Of a stretch of DNA of 64,000 nucleotides, positions 23,304-34,549 are shown piece after piece. The stretch covers positions 25,253,117 to 25,317,116 of the forward strand of contig NC_092352.1 in assembly GCF_963676685.1 (NCBI RefSeq). Reading direction: 5' to 3'. Position numbers and translations under genes: made by a program. Position 1 is the stretch's first letter. The number at the start of each line of letters is the position of its first letter. The notes under the pieces are model-generated. The model searched no databases, was not told the DNA's origin, and saw only the letters and a program-made list of their open reading frames with translations. This stretch comes from Mytilus edulis. Taxonomy: Eukaryota > Mollusca > Bivalvia > Mytilida > Mytilidae.

Positions 23304-26300
23304 CTGCAAATGAATAATTTAAAATATTATTTAATAACAACACATTTTTCATAACTATAAGAAAACACAACACACCAGTTTTTTGACAACCTTTAAATTG
23401 TTATGATATACATAGCTTGCTTATCTCCCTTTCTAAGGTCAAGTGTCTCATCTCTAGTCATTTTATAACTTATCAGTGGATGTCTAATATTTTTATTGAT
23501 TTTTTTGTCATTCAATACAGATCTTTCTTAGTTTGTAATAAATTTGTGTAATCCCAATAAAAGGTAGGACAGTACTGGCTTATTTTGAAAGATTTTTGGT
23601 TCCCCTTATTGAATAACATTATCTCAAATAAATGTGGTTGGTAGTTTAAAATATTCAACCAAAACACGGTGTCAATTTTACCTGACTGCAACAATAAATG
23701 ATATATTCTGTTCCAAAACACTTCAATTATAGCACCCCATTATTATGTTATCTTTATATCTCTCTAATATGCATCCTTTGGCTTATGATCAATAAAATTA
23801 TTTTTTTAAGTATGTGCACGATGTTTGATGAATCAGCAATACTCCCAAAAGTTTATTCTAACTTTTACCTTTGAATTATATGCTTCTAATTCAGCATCAA
23901 GTTCTTCTGCTGTTCTAGGTTTCTTATTTCCTCCTCCACGTCCTCTTCCTCCCCGACCTCTAAATCCTCCTCCTCCACCACCACCACCACCACCACCTCC
24001 TCCTCCTCCTCGCCTGCCACCACGACTAAACCTTCAATTTAAAAGTTCAGTGAAAACATAGGTTATATTTCATAAATAAGACTTGCATGTTATATATAAC
24101 GTATATATTATCAAATGTAAGAATTTTATATCTTAAACATATTTAATTTGCAGATTTACCTAGAAAATACTTGAAAATGGAATTAAACAGAAGTAATCAG
24201 CCTTTTTTCTGAAACTTAACTTATCATTCTATTTATAATATCCTCCAGCAGTAATGTTGTTTTAATCATCGTTTACATACAATATATATGGACAGACTTA
24301 TGATTGTTTACATCCACGTTAACTTTAGCTTTAACAGTTGTCTCATTAGCAGTCAAACCATATCTAACATTGATAATGAACAAATGGATGAGTAGACACC
24401 AGGATTACTATGTACCGCTGCTCCATTATCAGGTTATAGTTATAGTACAATGATCAAACATATGAATTCAGGGAATATCATTAACCACACAATTGTAGGC
24501 GAAAAAAATCTTCCATAATTTTATCAAGTATCAAACAAAAACATTTGATCAGCTGTATATAGACTTTAGAGTAAACTTAAAACTGTTTGATTGCCAGCTG
24601 CACACACATATAATTTATATAGCTGTATATATATATCATTATGAGTTAGCTAAAGCTATTTTAAATTAAGAGCAACCTACCCTCGTCCTCCTCCTCTTCC
24701 TCCACCACCACCACCTCCTCTGCTTACACCTAGTCTGCTTCTATTAAATCCATCTCCTGAACCAGAATCTGTTGGACCAATCAACTGTATATTCATGGGT
24801 CGGCCTAAAACATTATTATATAAAAATTAAGTTTTAAATCTTTATAGCATAATACAATCATGGAAATACAATTTGTCATCATGACATGGGAAATGAAATT
24901 AACTGTAACAATATATACATGCGTATGAACAAAATTGACTTTTGTGCTACTTTAAATATTGATTGAGGCCAAACATGATATTAGGAGTAAAGTTAATGTG
25001 TTTTTAAAAATGTACAGCACATGTATCTGTCCAATGATTTTGAATTTAAAATGAAATGATCATTCAGCTTCAAAGATTGATTGATTTTTTATTACGCCAA
25101 ATCAGCAAAAAAAGGCTATATCATGGTGTCAGCTTCCGAGAAAGTTGCTAATATAAACCTGTAGTTTTCATAAAATTCTCGCATTGACACAAACTAGAAA
25201 GTCCTTGATCAGTAATGATTAGGTCACTGTAAATTATTGCTTATATTAATCTCTTGATAAAAATTTCATATAATTTGGACAAAACAGGTGCTTACTATGG
25301 AATTTCCTACATACTTTTTTACTTGACATTACTTTACTTAGTCTTCATAAAAAGATCAATGATTTTTATCCTTATGTGTTTATATATTTTTAATAAACTT
25401 TTATTTACACAATATATTGTTATTCAGATTCAACTGGAACAGTAGAAATTACCTAACTATTTGATACCAGATAAAAAGATGTTATGTAACAACATGTATA
25501 TATTCATTGACTATTACCATCTAAAGGAACATTATTATATTGTTTCATGGCTTTTGCAGCATCTGAATTTCTCTCATATATCACTTCTGCTGTGCCTAAA
25601 GATCTTCCAGATCTGTCATAGTGTATAGCTGCCTTCTTCAATGGACCAAATTCTGCAAACAGTTCCTGAAGAAAAAAATTAAAATGCAAGCATGCTTAAA
25701 TGTACTCAAATTGAGCAGTTATGATCATATTTTCTAACTGGTTCTTTTGTTAAAACATCTATTATATGATTCAAGGTAATATGTCTATCATTTTGTTTTT
25801 CTTCATGTCTTAAGATTTTATGAACAAAACTATGCCACCTTTAATTTAGTAATATTTATAATGATTTTGTTTAAAATACATATTCGTGTAATCTTAAAAC
25901 TTGTATTAATACATTGAAATATAAAATACAAATGTAATTCCTCACTGGTAAGATTTTATTCAAATATCTGCATGTTTTGAAAATTAAGAATACAAGATAA
26001 CAAGACTATCTGCATTTTGTACATGTATGTATTAAATGTTTCTTTTCCTATATTTCAAACTCCTACATAAAAGCAAAAGAACTAGGAACAACATGAAAAT
26101 CTTATTAAATTGAAGTACCTGTATATCAGAATCATTGACCCCAAAGTCTAAATTGGATATATGTAGTTTACTTGTGCTGCCACCACCCCCAACAGCAGCT
26201 CCTCCTCCTCTACCCCTCTTCATTGTACCAACATCTCCGTCAAACATATCATGCTTCCATACATCATCTGGTGTGTCTTTAGACTAAACAAATGGAAAAA

Positions 26301-28340
26301 CAAATCCTATTAATTTTTATGCATCAATCACGTTTCATGGTGTTACATTCTAGATTACTTGTTTAACTTAACTGGCATCAGCATGTATAAACAGATACAA
26401 AAGGCTGTCAAAAAGTCAGCAAAAAAGTGGGTTTTTTTTATACAATTTCAGGCAAATATGCTGGTTATTAGACAAATATTCAACAGTCCTATCAACATGA
26501 TAAACAAATAATATATAGAGTCCAGAACTTGATGTCAAAATCATAGTTATTGTGTCTGGCAACTTAGTCTTTAATTCATCAATTCACAATTTATCATGTA
26601 AATTATATATACAATATATACAATTGTAAATGTAGAAAACCATGAAATAATTTTAGAACATTGTGTATTTGTGCATACTTTTTCAGAACAAGCAGTCTTC
26701 ACGTCAATATTTTAAATCTACAGGCCTGAAGCTGAGTCTTATAAAATTTTTAGCTATATTCTATTGGCGTGTAGAGATATTTTTGACAGGCAAGACAGCA
26801 TTTTTACAAGCCTAGGCTGGTGAGCCTACATATATGGTTGAGCCTGAAGACTGATCATGAAATAAATAACAGATATATCATATGTAGTATGAAAAATCAC
26901 AAGGTACATGTAGCTAACAAAAAGTGTTTAATTCAACCTATATTTTCTAACATTCCCTTGCATTTCCCATGATTAAACATGTACACACATCAATCTGCTG
27001 GTAATTTATTTATCTTTACAACAATATAACATGTTTCATGAACTTTGTACAAGTATAGATAGTAAATCCCCCATTCACAGAACACAATTGTCTGTGATCT
27101 AACAAAAAATAATACTACATATATTTATAGATTATTGTTGATTATCTCAACAAGATTGATTTTCTCGCTTGAGCCGAAAAGACGAAAGCAAAAAAAGCAA
27201 TCGAGTTGAGATGACCAATGATGATCTGTTTATCGCTATTTTACCTATGACAACGTTTTCAATTTCATTAGCAACGCCACATGCCTCCTTTATTTCTAGC
27301 GATAATTTTCCATCTCAGGCGAGTAGCATGATATGAAAAATTATCACATAAAAAGATCAAACAAAAATGCACAAAATAGCGATAAGATGGTTTATAATAC
27401 ACCTTATTATGGCTATTTATCCGCCATTACTCAAAACTGGACATCACACAGGTTCCTGTAAAATTTTGAAACAATACAAATATCTGACGCCACAATGGAA
27501 TTTAAGTGATTTTCATTTTTGTATGAAGCCATAGTTCAAATGGGACAGATTTTCATGTCAGCCAGGCTTAACGATAAGGTGTATTTATATTCCTCAAATT
27601 AATGAGCATGTTGATAATAATCATAAACAAGAATGTGTCCTCAGTACACGAATGCCCCACTCGCACTATCATTTTCTATGTTCAGTGGACCGTGAAAGTG
27701 GGGTAAAATCTCTAATTTGGCATTAAAATTAGAAAGATCATATCATAGGGAACATGTGTACCAAGTTTGAAGTCGATTGGACTTCAACTTCATCAAAAAC
27801 TACCTCGACCAAAAACTTTAACCTGAAGCGGGACAGACGGACGAACGAACGGACGGACGCACAGACCAGAAAACATAATGCCCCTCTACTATCGTAGGTG
27901 GGGCATAAAAAATTAGTGAATTGGACAAAAACTACTCTTAAGTAATGATAACCTGTGCAGTTGCAAAAGTTTTAAGGCCTAGCATCCACAAATTATATTA
28001 AGAAATAGACAAAATAATGAAATGAAATTATGTACACAACAAAAACAAAGACTGGTCTGATGTCGACATCATTTTTGAAGTTTACCCGGGAAAAGCTTTG
28101 TCTTCCTCCACCACCACTGGTTCTTCTTTTCTGAATGCCGCCACGAAACACTCCTCCTCCACCGCCGCCTCGATTCTGTCGGCCCCCAAAGCCTCCTCCC
28201 CCGCGTCTACCTCTTGTTGCACCACCGGCACCACCGCCGCCGGAACCGCGTCCCCTCCTTTGACCGCCTCCTCTACCACGACCTCCTTTTTTGGTTGACT
28301 TGATTATATCATCTAAACTCATGTCCATTTTGTCTCCCAT
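23289..28340 (-). CDS. ALYREF: THO complex subunit 4 / Aly/REF mRNA export factor
   Basis: RNA-binding adaptor of the TREX complex that couples splicing to mRNA export through UAP56 and NXF1, in the nucleus. Six minus-strand exons: 28340-28086, 26283-26119, 25665-25518, 24804-24681, 24031-23869 and 23303-23289. Total is 870 nt, 289 aa, slightly longer than vertebrate ALYREF (about 257-264). The N-terminus [18 protein letters not shown] is the UAP56-binding motif, followed by an RGG-rich region. The RRM spans exons 2-4 ([17 protein letters not shown], then [39 protein letters not shown]). A second RG-rich region with 15 consecutive Gly codons precedes the C-terminal UAP56-binding helix ([20 protein letters not shown]). 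The start was chosen at the ATG at 28340 because it matches the family N-terminus; two upstream in-frame ATGs (28376, 28346) give no family sequence. Intact. Confidence 0.95.
23869..24031 (-). CDS. ALYREF: ALYREF exon 5
   Basis: 163 nt, phase 2 in, phase 0 out (AAG|GTAAAA). It encodes FSRGGRR, a 15-residue glycine run, RG repeats and the start of the C-terminal UAP56-binding motif ([16 protein letters not shown]). The proline-rich open frame on the plus strand here is its antisense. Confidence 0.9.
24681..24804 (-). CDS. ALYREF: ALYREF exon 4
   Basis: 124 nt, phase 1 in, phase 2 out. The acceptor is TAATGTTTTAG and the donor CGAGG|GTAGGT. It completes the RRM (RPMNIQLIG) and continues into the Ser/Gly-rich and RG-rich C-terminal region. 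Confidence 0.88.
25518..25665 (-). CDS. ALYREF: ALYREF exon 3
   Basis: 148 nt, acceptor TTTTTTTCTTCAG, donor GATG|GTAATA (phase 1). It encodes the RRM core, with the RNP1-equivalent region [12 protein letters not shown] and [13 protein letters not shown]. Confidence 0.92.
26119..26283 (-). CDS. ALYREF: ALYREF exon 2
   Basis: 55 codons, acceptor TTTGTTTAG, donor CAG|GTACTT, phase 0 at both ends. It encodes [17 protein letters not shown], a Gly-rich linker and the start of the RRM with the RNP2-like LHISNL. Confidence 0.9.
27150..27420. repeat. Hairpin-bearing dispersed repeat in ALYREF intron 1
   Basis: CTCAACAAGATTGATTTTCT at about 27146 is imperfectly inverted at about 27190-27212 (AAGCAATCGAGTTGAG). 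The following sequence with ATCGCTATTTTACCTATGAC and TAGCGATAATTTTCC is typical of a repeat I associate with mussel genomes. Non-coding, exact ends not determined. Confidence 0.45.
27627..27910 (+). repeat. 'ATGCCCCACTCGCAC' dispersed repeat in ALYREF intron 1
   Basis: Starts near AACAAGAATGTGTCCTCAGT. ATGCCCCAC at 27652 and GTGGGGCAT ending at 27906 are inverted copies of each other. The interior has no frame and ends with a GGACGGACGCACAGACCAGA stretch. A fragment of the same family is at 10698-10760. Confidence 0.6.
28086..28340 (-). CDS. ALYREF: ALYREF exon 1
   Basis: 85 codons, phase 0 donor CGG|GTAAAC. It encodes the N-terminal UAP56-binding motif and RGG repeats. This is the most GC-rich stretch of the neighbourhood, because of Gly and Arg codons. 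Confidence 0.9.
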
Positions 28341-28419
28341 TGTCATAACCTTTGTAGAAATACGTTGTTCAATCAATATCTACCGGCTTTGTTGGTGTTC
28401 TCGTGTTCTCTGTTTAGTG

Positions 28420-28430
28420 AAAATGGCGGC
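28420..28430 (+). promoter_or_regulatory. YY1-like element in the ALYREF promoter/5' UTR
   Basis: AAAATGGCGGC at 28420-28430 matches the YY1 core (AANATGGCGGC), a common element around start sites of housekeeping genes. It lies 80 nt upstream of the ALYREF start codon, on the strand opposite to the gene. There is no obvious TATA box nearby. No plus-strand gene was recognised from this point. Confidence 0.45.
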
Positions 28431-28721
28431 ATACGAGTGGTGCACGATGGGATAGGGAATTTTATAATAAGATTGTCTCCCCTTGCTTTTGAAAAAAAAT
28501 AAGTGCGGGTTGGATCTTGCCTCGATCACAGGGGCACATGAATCTTATGTTAAAATGTACTATGCCTTACGCCCAACAAAAAACTCGAAGAATGCCTAGT
28601 CTTTTTCTTGTAAATATGGCGTATATGTACTGTAAAAGATAAAAAAAAAAAAAAAAGAATTAGATTATATAAATTTTATGAGCCAATGTTGGACCCCGAG
28701 GGGCATAAAGATTAGAATGTA

Positions 28722-29190
28722 GGACAGAAAGTCACAGGACAAAAAGTCACAGACAAAAAGTCACGGACAAAAAGTCACAGGACAAAAAGTTACAATTCAT
28801 ATTTTCTTTGAATAAAAAACCCTTATTTCTACAAAAATATTTTTGTATTTTTCTTGAACTATTGTATATAAACCAACTTTGTAAACAAAATTTTTCATTT
28901 AAGATGATCAAATAATTGTTAAAAAAAACATATTGTCAACGTTGCTTTGCACTTAAATGGCTTCATGGTGCCAAGAAATATATCTTTTGCATGATTAAAA
29001 TTAAATAAATCTTCATTTTTCAAGTATAATGACACATTTCCTCAACTTTAGTATGCATATTTCAAAATATTCTCTTATATATCCAAGCAATTGTCAGCAA
29101 ATTATTTGTGACTTTTTGTCCTGTGACTATTTGTCCTACCTAATTTGTGACTTTATGTCCTGTGACTTTTTGTCCTGTGACTTTCTGTCC
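28722..29190. mobile_element. Fold-back element with iterated termini
   Basis: The left end is a tandem series of 'AAAAAGTCACAGGAC' (28722-28792). The right end (29107-29190) is the same series in inverted orientation: TGTGACTTTTTGTCC, repeated, ending TTTCTGTCC. The interior of about 310 bp is AT-rich and non-coding. This is the layout of a Foldback or MITE-type element whose inverted repeats are built from short direct repeats. Confidence 0.7.
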
Positions 29191-29199
29191 GTTTACCAA

Positions 29200-30200
29200 A
29201 GAGAATACAGAGAAAGAAAATCCAATAAATAACAGATTACAAACCAAATAACAGACACAAATATACAATATATATAATCCTTATAATGATATACCTTTTT
29301 TAAGATGTTAAAGCCGGGGGAAATACACCAAAAAATATTGTAATGTACTATGTGTGTGCATATAGTATTGCAATCTATACAAATCAATGCATAAAATTAA
29401 TTGTTTATGTTAATTATTAGGACAAAACAATAGTTTTGTTCTTTTATCAAAGCTCTTTATTGTATTGTATATATGGCGTATAACTGATATATAGACTAGA
29501 GTATAGAAATGCAAGTTAAGGTTGTTCCTCTGCCGGTCAGACTTTTTATATTTCGAAGTTTTTATCTCTGTGTTTTTTTCAGGATTCTAATCTACCATTA
29601 CCGTATAAGTTTGTTTTTTTTTTTATCATATTGTTAATTTAATCTAATCTAAATGTAATTCAATTACTTTAAAATTACAAATTCACTTGTCATAAAAAAA
29701 AAAAGGAATTGAGTGTTATACAAACTAATTAGTGTTTTCAAAGACATATATACGCCTCTGGTGTTTTTTTAGTGACAGGTGTCAATTATCAGTCAATCAA
29801 CTCATTTCTAAAACTTTAATCTCTAAATATCTTTGTTAGGTTTTTCAATGACTATACTTGTATACGAACATAACTGCAATAGCTGCAAAAAAATAAATCA
29901 AACTGACAATATTATTGTAATATATATGTATGCTTATTAAATGGTAGAAGTATCAATTAAAGTTAGATGTAAAAAATATTAGTTTTACAAAAGTTTGAAT
30001 TTACACTTAATTAATATTATTTAACTAGACAATGTTTTTTCTTCTTCAAATTAAATATTTTTTGAAAAAAAGTATACAGTAGGTCCTTATTATTTTTGAA
30101 ATTTGTAGCAATAGAAAAACTATCCGAAAGAGGTACTGCTAAAGTGCTATGTAATGCATAAATCATCAATTTCACAAGGAAGCTATTAAAGTTCCAAGTG
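29200..30200. other. Gene-free AT-rich stretch
   Basis: No exon, conserved motif or clear repeat end was seen. Short frames here are explained by AT bias. Confidence 0.5.
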
Positions 30201-30239
30201 TAAGAGAGAAACAATGGGAGTATCAACACTCAAAGTTAC

Positions 30240-31620
30240 GGGAGGAACAATAGACAGCAGCAAACATGGCAAAGGAAAGATAGAAAAACTGCATGTACAA
30301 TTTCAATCAGTATTTATAATGGAAGACTGAAATCATAACTGAAAATGAAACACCAGAAATACCAAATCTACACATCAGTACAGATCTCGAGGTCTTAACC
30401 AAACTACTTAAGGGAGTATACCAAAGCATGGCAACTGGTCCAGACAACATATCATACAGAATATTGAAAGAGTGTGCAGAGTCAATATCAAAATATTTAC
30501 AGCTTATCTTCACCAAAACATTAAAAGATCATAGTGTACCACAGGACTGCCTATAGTTGCAAATGTCACTGCACTTTTCAATAAAGGGAATAAGAGTATC
30601 ATTGACGTCAGTTCCATGTAAAGTAATGGAACATGTCATATTCAACCACATCATGATGAACCATCTTGACAAGCATAATATACTTGTGCAATTCCAACGT
30701 GGCTTCAGAAGCAAAAGATTGCTTGAGTCGCAACCAGTAATTACAGCAGAGGACATAACTGGCAACCTTGCATCAAATGGTATCAAGGCCAGGGGAAACA
30801 TACCTGGTTATAGAAGCATGGTTGACACAAAGAGAACAACAAGTCACACTGGAAGGGGAAAGTTCAAGTACTACTAAAGTAACACCCGGCGTACCACAGG
30901 AAACAGTTTAAGGACCACTGATGATTTCTCCTATACATAAACGACATAGCAAAACGAAATAACATTAAAGATTCGCCTATTCGAAGACGATAAATTAACG
31001 TACCTAGCGATATCATCAAAGGACGACTGTAAAAAATTACAAGAAGATCTTGACAAAATGGTAAAGTGGACCAAATGATCTCTCAAAATGTTATGTCATT
31101 ACAATTACCAAAAAGAGAAAAACATCCATTTCAACCTCAACATCAATTGACATGTTCTTGGCATGATCAGGCGCATCAAACCAATACCTTGGAGCTAAAC
31201 TTACCAACACAATGTCATGCATGGGGAAAAGATGTCAATAACGGAAACAGAGTACTAGGCTTCATACGAAGAAAGGTTGGGTCATGTCCAGAGGAAGTCA
31301 AGAAACAAGCCTATCTTGCTCTTGTCCGACATCACCTTTAATACGCTTGCAGCTACTCAAGAGAGCCTGGAACAGTTACAACACTTTTAGAATTGAACCC
31401 GAAACCACTAGAAACCAGAAGAAGAATTATAGCACGTACAACGCTCTTTCATAAAGCCATCCGTGAAAAGGTTATTGTACCTATGCCATCCCATTTTAAA
31501 ACCAAGAAGAACTTCGAGATATTAAAAGATACGTACAAATCAGATCAAATAGATCGATATTTACATGTACAGCTTTCTTCCCTGGGCCACCAGAGACTGG
31601 AATAAACTACAAGTCTAACT
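30240..31620 (+). pseudogene. Degraded non-LTR retrotransposon reverse transcriptase
   Basis: Conserved RT pieces appear in order but in different frames with stops: MATGPDNISYRILKECAES (about 30430), SLTSVPCKVMEHVIFNHIM (about 30600), then FEDD at 30980-30991, where active elements have F/Y-A-D-D, then QEDLDKMVKW, NRVLGFIRRKVGSCPEEVKK (about 31245) and AYLALVRHH. It resembles the Jockey/CR1-type RT that precedes the element's 3' end. Frameshifts, stops and the altered catalytic box make it dead. No endonuclease domain is recognisable upstream, so it is 5' truncated. Confidence 0.8.
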
Positions 31621-31899
31621 TTACTAGAGATTGAGAGCATGCAGTGGGGAATTATAGTCCAAACTCACCAAGCTTCTCTGTAATGGCTAACCAACACCAA
31701 CAAAAGATAGATGATATTTATAACCAGCACCTGTACATAATTTTGAGCACAATTTGGAACTATTGTATATTAAATATCATATACAATTTTTTCGTCATGT
31801 AGGAAGACGTCAAACTTAACTTGATACTTGTGTGATGGGTCGAAGAGCCTTTTTCGAGTGACGACAGAGCTGCAAGATGTAGATGTATAGATGTAGATA

Positions 31900-32070
31900 A
31901 ACAGATAACTGGTTGAAATAATTCTTACGTTTTACGGATGACATCATGAGTTGGTTAACCGTCATGGAATATATCCGTTTCACATATGATAGTGGATATA
32001 TGTTAATTCTAAATGGTGTTACTACAATCCCGTCCCCTTTTCGCCGAGTGTGACAATATAATCCAACAAT
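31900..32070 (+). repeat. Retroelement tail relic 1
   Basis: Contains CATCATGAGTTGGTTAACCG and later ACAATCCCGTCCCCTTTT with GAGTGTGAC. The same two blocks occur in the same order and at similar spacing in the relic at 33940-34540, so both are pieces of one retroelement family. Confidence 0.5.
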
Positions 32071-32799
32071 CATAGTTCTTGGGATTATATATATTCATTT
32101 GTTGTCACGGGTTGATACGAATGTGATGTTGAAAAAGCCACAGTTTCTCTTATAGTTGTGGTCAGCCTGTTAACTATTCATTGCAAACAGCGATATATTT
32201 CATTTCACACACCTATAATAAGGTGTGAATTGAGAATAATGGGTAAAAAGTGCAGAATAAAGGCCAAACAAATAAAAAGATTAAAGAGAAAATCGCCCAA
32301 AAAAAACAACAGAAAAGAGAATAATAGAGTGCTAAAATATAAAGAATAGTGAATATTGGAGTGCTAAAATTTAAAGAACACCGAGAGAATAAGGGACAAA
32401 CCATATAATATAAAGAATAGAGAAAAGGGCCATAACGAATTTTAAAGAATACAGAATTGAATGAACCCCACCTTCCTTTAAGTGTGATACGAAAAATGCA
32501 ATTTATTTAGTTGATTACTCTAGCACCTTATTTATATGTTACGAATGTGAATGCATTTTGTAACTTATGTTGTCATTGTGTTCCGTTGGGGACTTAAAAC
32601 TAAAAATCAGAGGTTTCTAGTTGTGTAAATTACCACCATATGATGTGAATACAACCATTCACATCACCACTTATCATACATCATACTTATTATTATATTA
32701 TATTGAACTGTATTGTATTGTCTGAATCATGTATAAAATTTTATCTTACCTCCTATTCATTTCAAGGAAGATGATTGATTAAAAGCGTCCGCGTGGAGA

Positions 32800-32952
32800 C
32801 CGTGTATATTTCATATTAGGTTAATAGGGAGGCGGGGCTTTTTTCATACACAGTTAGTAGTAGTGTTACGTCCCTTTATATTCCATATTAGGTAAGAAGG
32901 GAGGCGGGGCTTATTTCATACACGGTCAGTAGTGGTGTTACGTCCCTTGTTG
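32800..32952 (+). repeat. Two-copy tandem repeat, unit about 73 bp
   Basis: CATATTAGGT, AGGGAGGCGGGGCTT, TTTCATACAC, GTTACGTCCCTT occurs twice, once from about 32810 and again from about 32884. It is a direct duplication with about 85-90% identity by eye. The GGGAGGCGGGGCTT box is a GC-box-like motif in an AT-rich setting. Confidence 0.6.
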
Positions 32953-33112
32953 GAAATAAATTCATAAAACACATTTAAACCTAAGTTGTTATTGTTGGTG
33001 TCTGTTTTTGTAGGATTAATGGAAGTAGTTTCTTAATGGTAACAGTACTGAAGACTTGCTCATTTTGATAGGTCTAAATTTCACACGTTAAAATCGTTGG
33101 TAAGATAAATTC

Positions 33113-33286
33113 GTTACATAGTGTGCTAGTAATCTAATACGGTATATAAGGGGTCAGTAAATTTCATATGGGGTGAGAGCGAAGTCATATATACCGTATT
33201 ATGTCACTAGCACACTTCGCTCTCACCCCAAATGGGATTTACTGACCCCATATATACCGTATTAGGTCACTAGCACACTATGTAAC
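33113..33286. repeat. 174-bp palindrome (73-nt arms)
   Basis: The left arm 33113-33185 (starting GTTACATAGTGTGCTAGT) and right arm 33214-33286 (ending ACTAGCACACTATGTAAC) are near-perfect reverse complements. The 28-nt spacer is itself a copy of the inner part (TATACCGTATTATGTCACTA). Blocks such as GGGGTGAGAGCGAAGT and its complement are intact. It is non-coding, probably a fold-back transposable element. Confidence 0.8.
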
Positions 33287-33769
33287 TAATAATATTTAAT
33301 CAACGAGAAAAGAGTACATATTGTAAAAATAAGAAATGAGTATAATTGCCAATTAGAGAACTACTTATGAGTTTGCTTAGCTTGTGTCTCACCCCTTTGC
33401 ATACATAAGCAAATAAAATAAATATGACTGTTCAAACTTAGTCTGCATTAATGATATTCTGTACTTCAATAAATCTGTTGTTAAAGGTGTACTTGATGAT
33501 ACATTAGTCTTGGAAACCACGATCTATTTATAAGTTTGTATTGGCTTTGAACTAGCTTAGTTAACGAAACTGTAAGTACATTTAATGTTAGTTGGTTAAT
33601 TTTGTGTACCAAGTAGTATGTGTTGCTCATTGTTGAAGATAGGACGATTACCTTTTATTATTGTTTTTATCATTAGCCTTTGGTATTTGGTGGATAGTTG
33701 CCTAATTGTCAATCATACCATACCTCCTGATCAAAGCTATTTTTTAGATCGATTTTTCGTGTTGGAAAC

Positions 33770-33830
33770 ACTTTTCTACAATCCCGTCCCCTTTTCCCCG
33801 AGTGTGACATACCGAATAGACTTATATATA
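33770..33830 (+). repeat. Retroelement tail fragment
   Basis: ACAATCCCGTCCCCTTTTCC followed by CGAGTGTGACATACC is the same block found at 32024 and, more diverged, at 34199. Only a short piece remains. Confidence 0.45.
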
Positions 33831-33939
33831 CCACATCAGTGCTATTTCAGCAATACCAAAAACGAGAGCACCATTCGTGATTTAATACATAGGTTGTTTA
33901 CGGTTTAGTTTGATTCATATCTTGACATGCATCTAGATT

Positions 33940-34540
33940 TTGACAATGCACGATGGTTGTTTGAGAACAGAACTTTTCGATAAAATAGATGATTTCAGCT
34001 TCCCAATTGTGAACTTTCCATTTTTATGTAACAATATTCCCGCATGCACTATGCCTGCATTCGGAGTATATATCTCATGCCATGTTGATAAGTGGTGAAG
34101 TTGAAATCATCCTCCTATCAAAAGTAGTATGTCCTCCATCACGAGTTGGTTGACCTTTATTGAATATATGTTTCATGTTCTAATTGTCGTAACCACTATT
34201 CCGTCCTTTTTTCTCGATTGTGACCTACCAAATTATACTTATCATCAGATTTGTACTTATGTGGGCAACACGACGGATGGCACATATGAAGCAGGAACTG
34301 CCTACCCTTCTGTAGAACTTGAGATCACACCCGTTTTTTATGGGGTTTGTGTTTCCCATTCTTAAGTTTTGGATATTTTTTTTTTTTTTTTGTATTGTTG
34401 GTCTTTTGTCCGTTTTTCGTATTATGCCATGGCCATGTCATTGCCAGTTTGTTTTCGACTGATGCGTTTGAATGTCCGTTTTTGATATATTTCGTTTCTC
34501 TTAGTATATTGATAAAATCTTTCCCATTTTTTGACAGTCG
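33940..34540 (+). pseudogene. Retroelement RT fragment with 3' tail (relic 2)
   Basis: A short frame at about 33955-34043 reads CLRTELFDKIDDFSFPIVNF, then PFLCNNIP. This resembles a segment of the reverse transcriptase ORF of a retroelement that I recall as abundant in bivalves. The frame then breaks. The following tail, GTGGGCAACACGACGGATGG through GAGATCACACCC to GCCAGTTTGTTTTCGACTGA, looks like the usual 3' UTR of that family. Truncated and inactive. Confidence 0.55.
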
Positions 34541-34549
34541 TTTTTATTT

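Noticed and set aside
23825..24061. Proline-rich plus-strand frame
   Set aside because: The proline run is the complement of the glycine codons of ALYREF exon 5.
28098..28298. Ser/Thr/Ala-rich plus-strand frame and a Val/Glu-rich minus-strand frame
   Set aside because: Both are alternate-frame readings of the GC-rich ALYREF exon 1, which is well supported by homology.
33618..33908. 96-aa plus-strand frame with a hydrophobic start, looking like a secreted peptide
   Set aside because: Its second half is the retroelement tail block (CCCGTCCCCTTTTCCCCGAG), so it is an accidental frame through repeat sequence.
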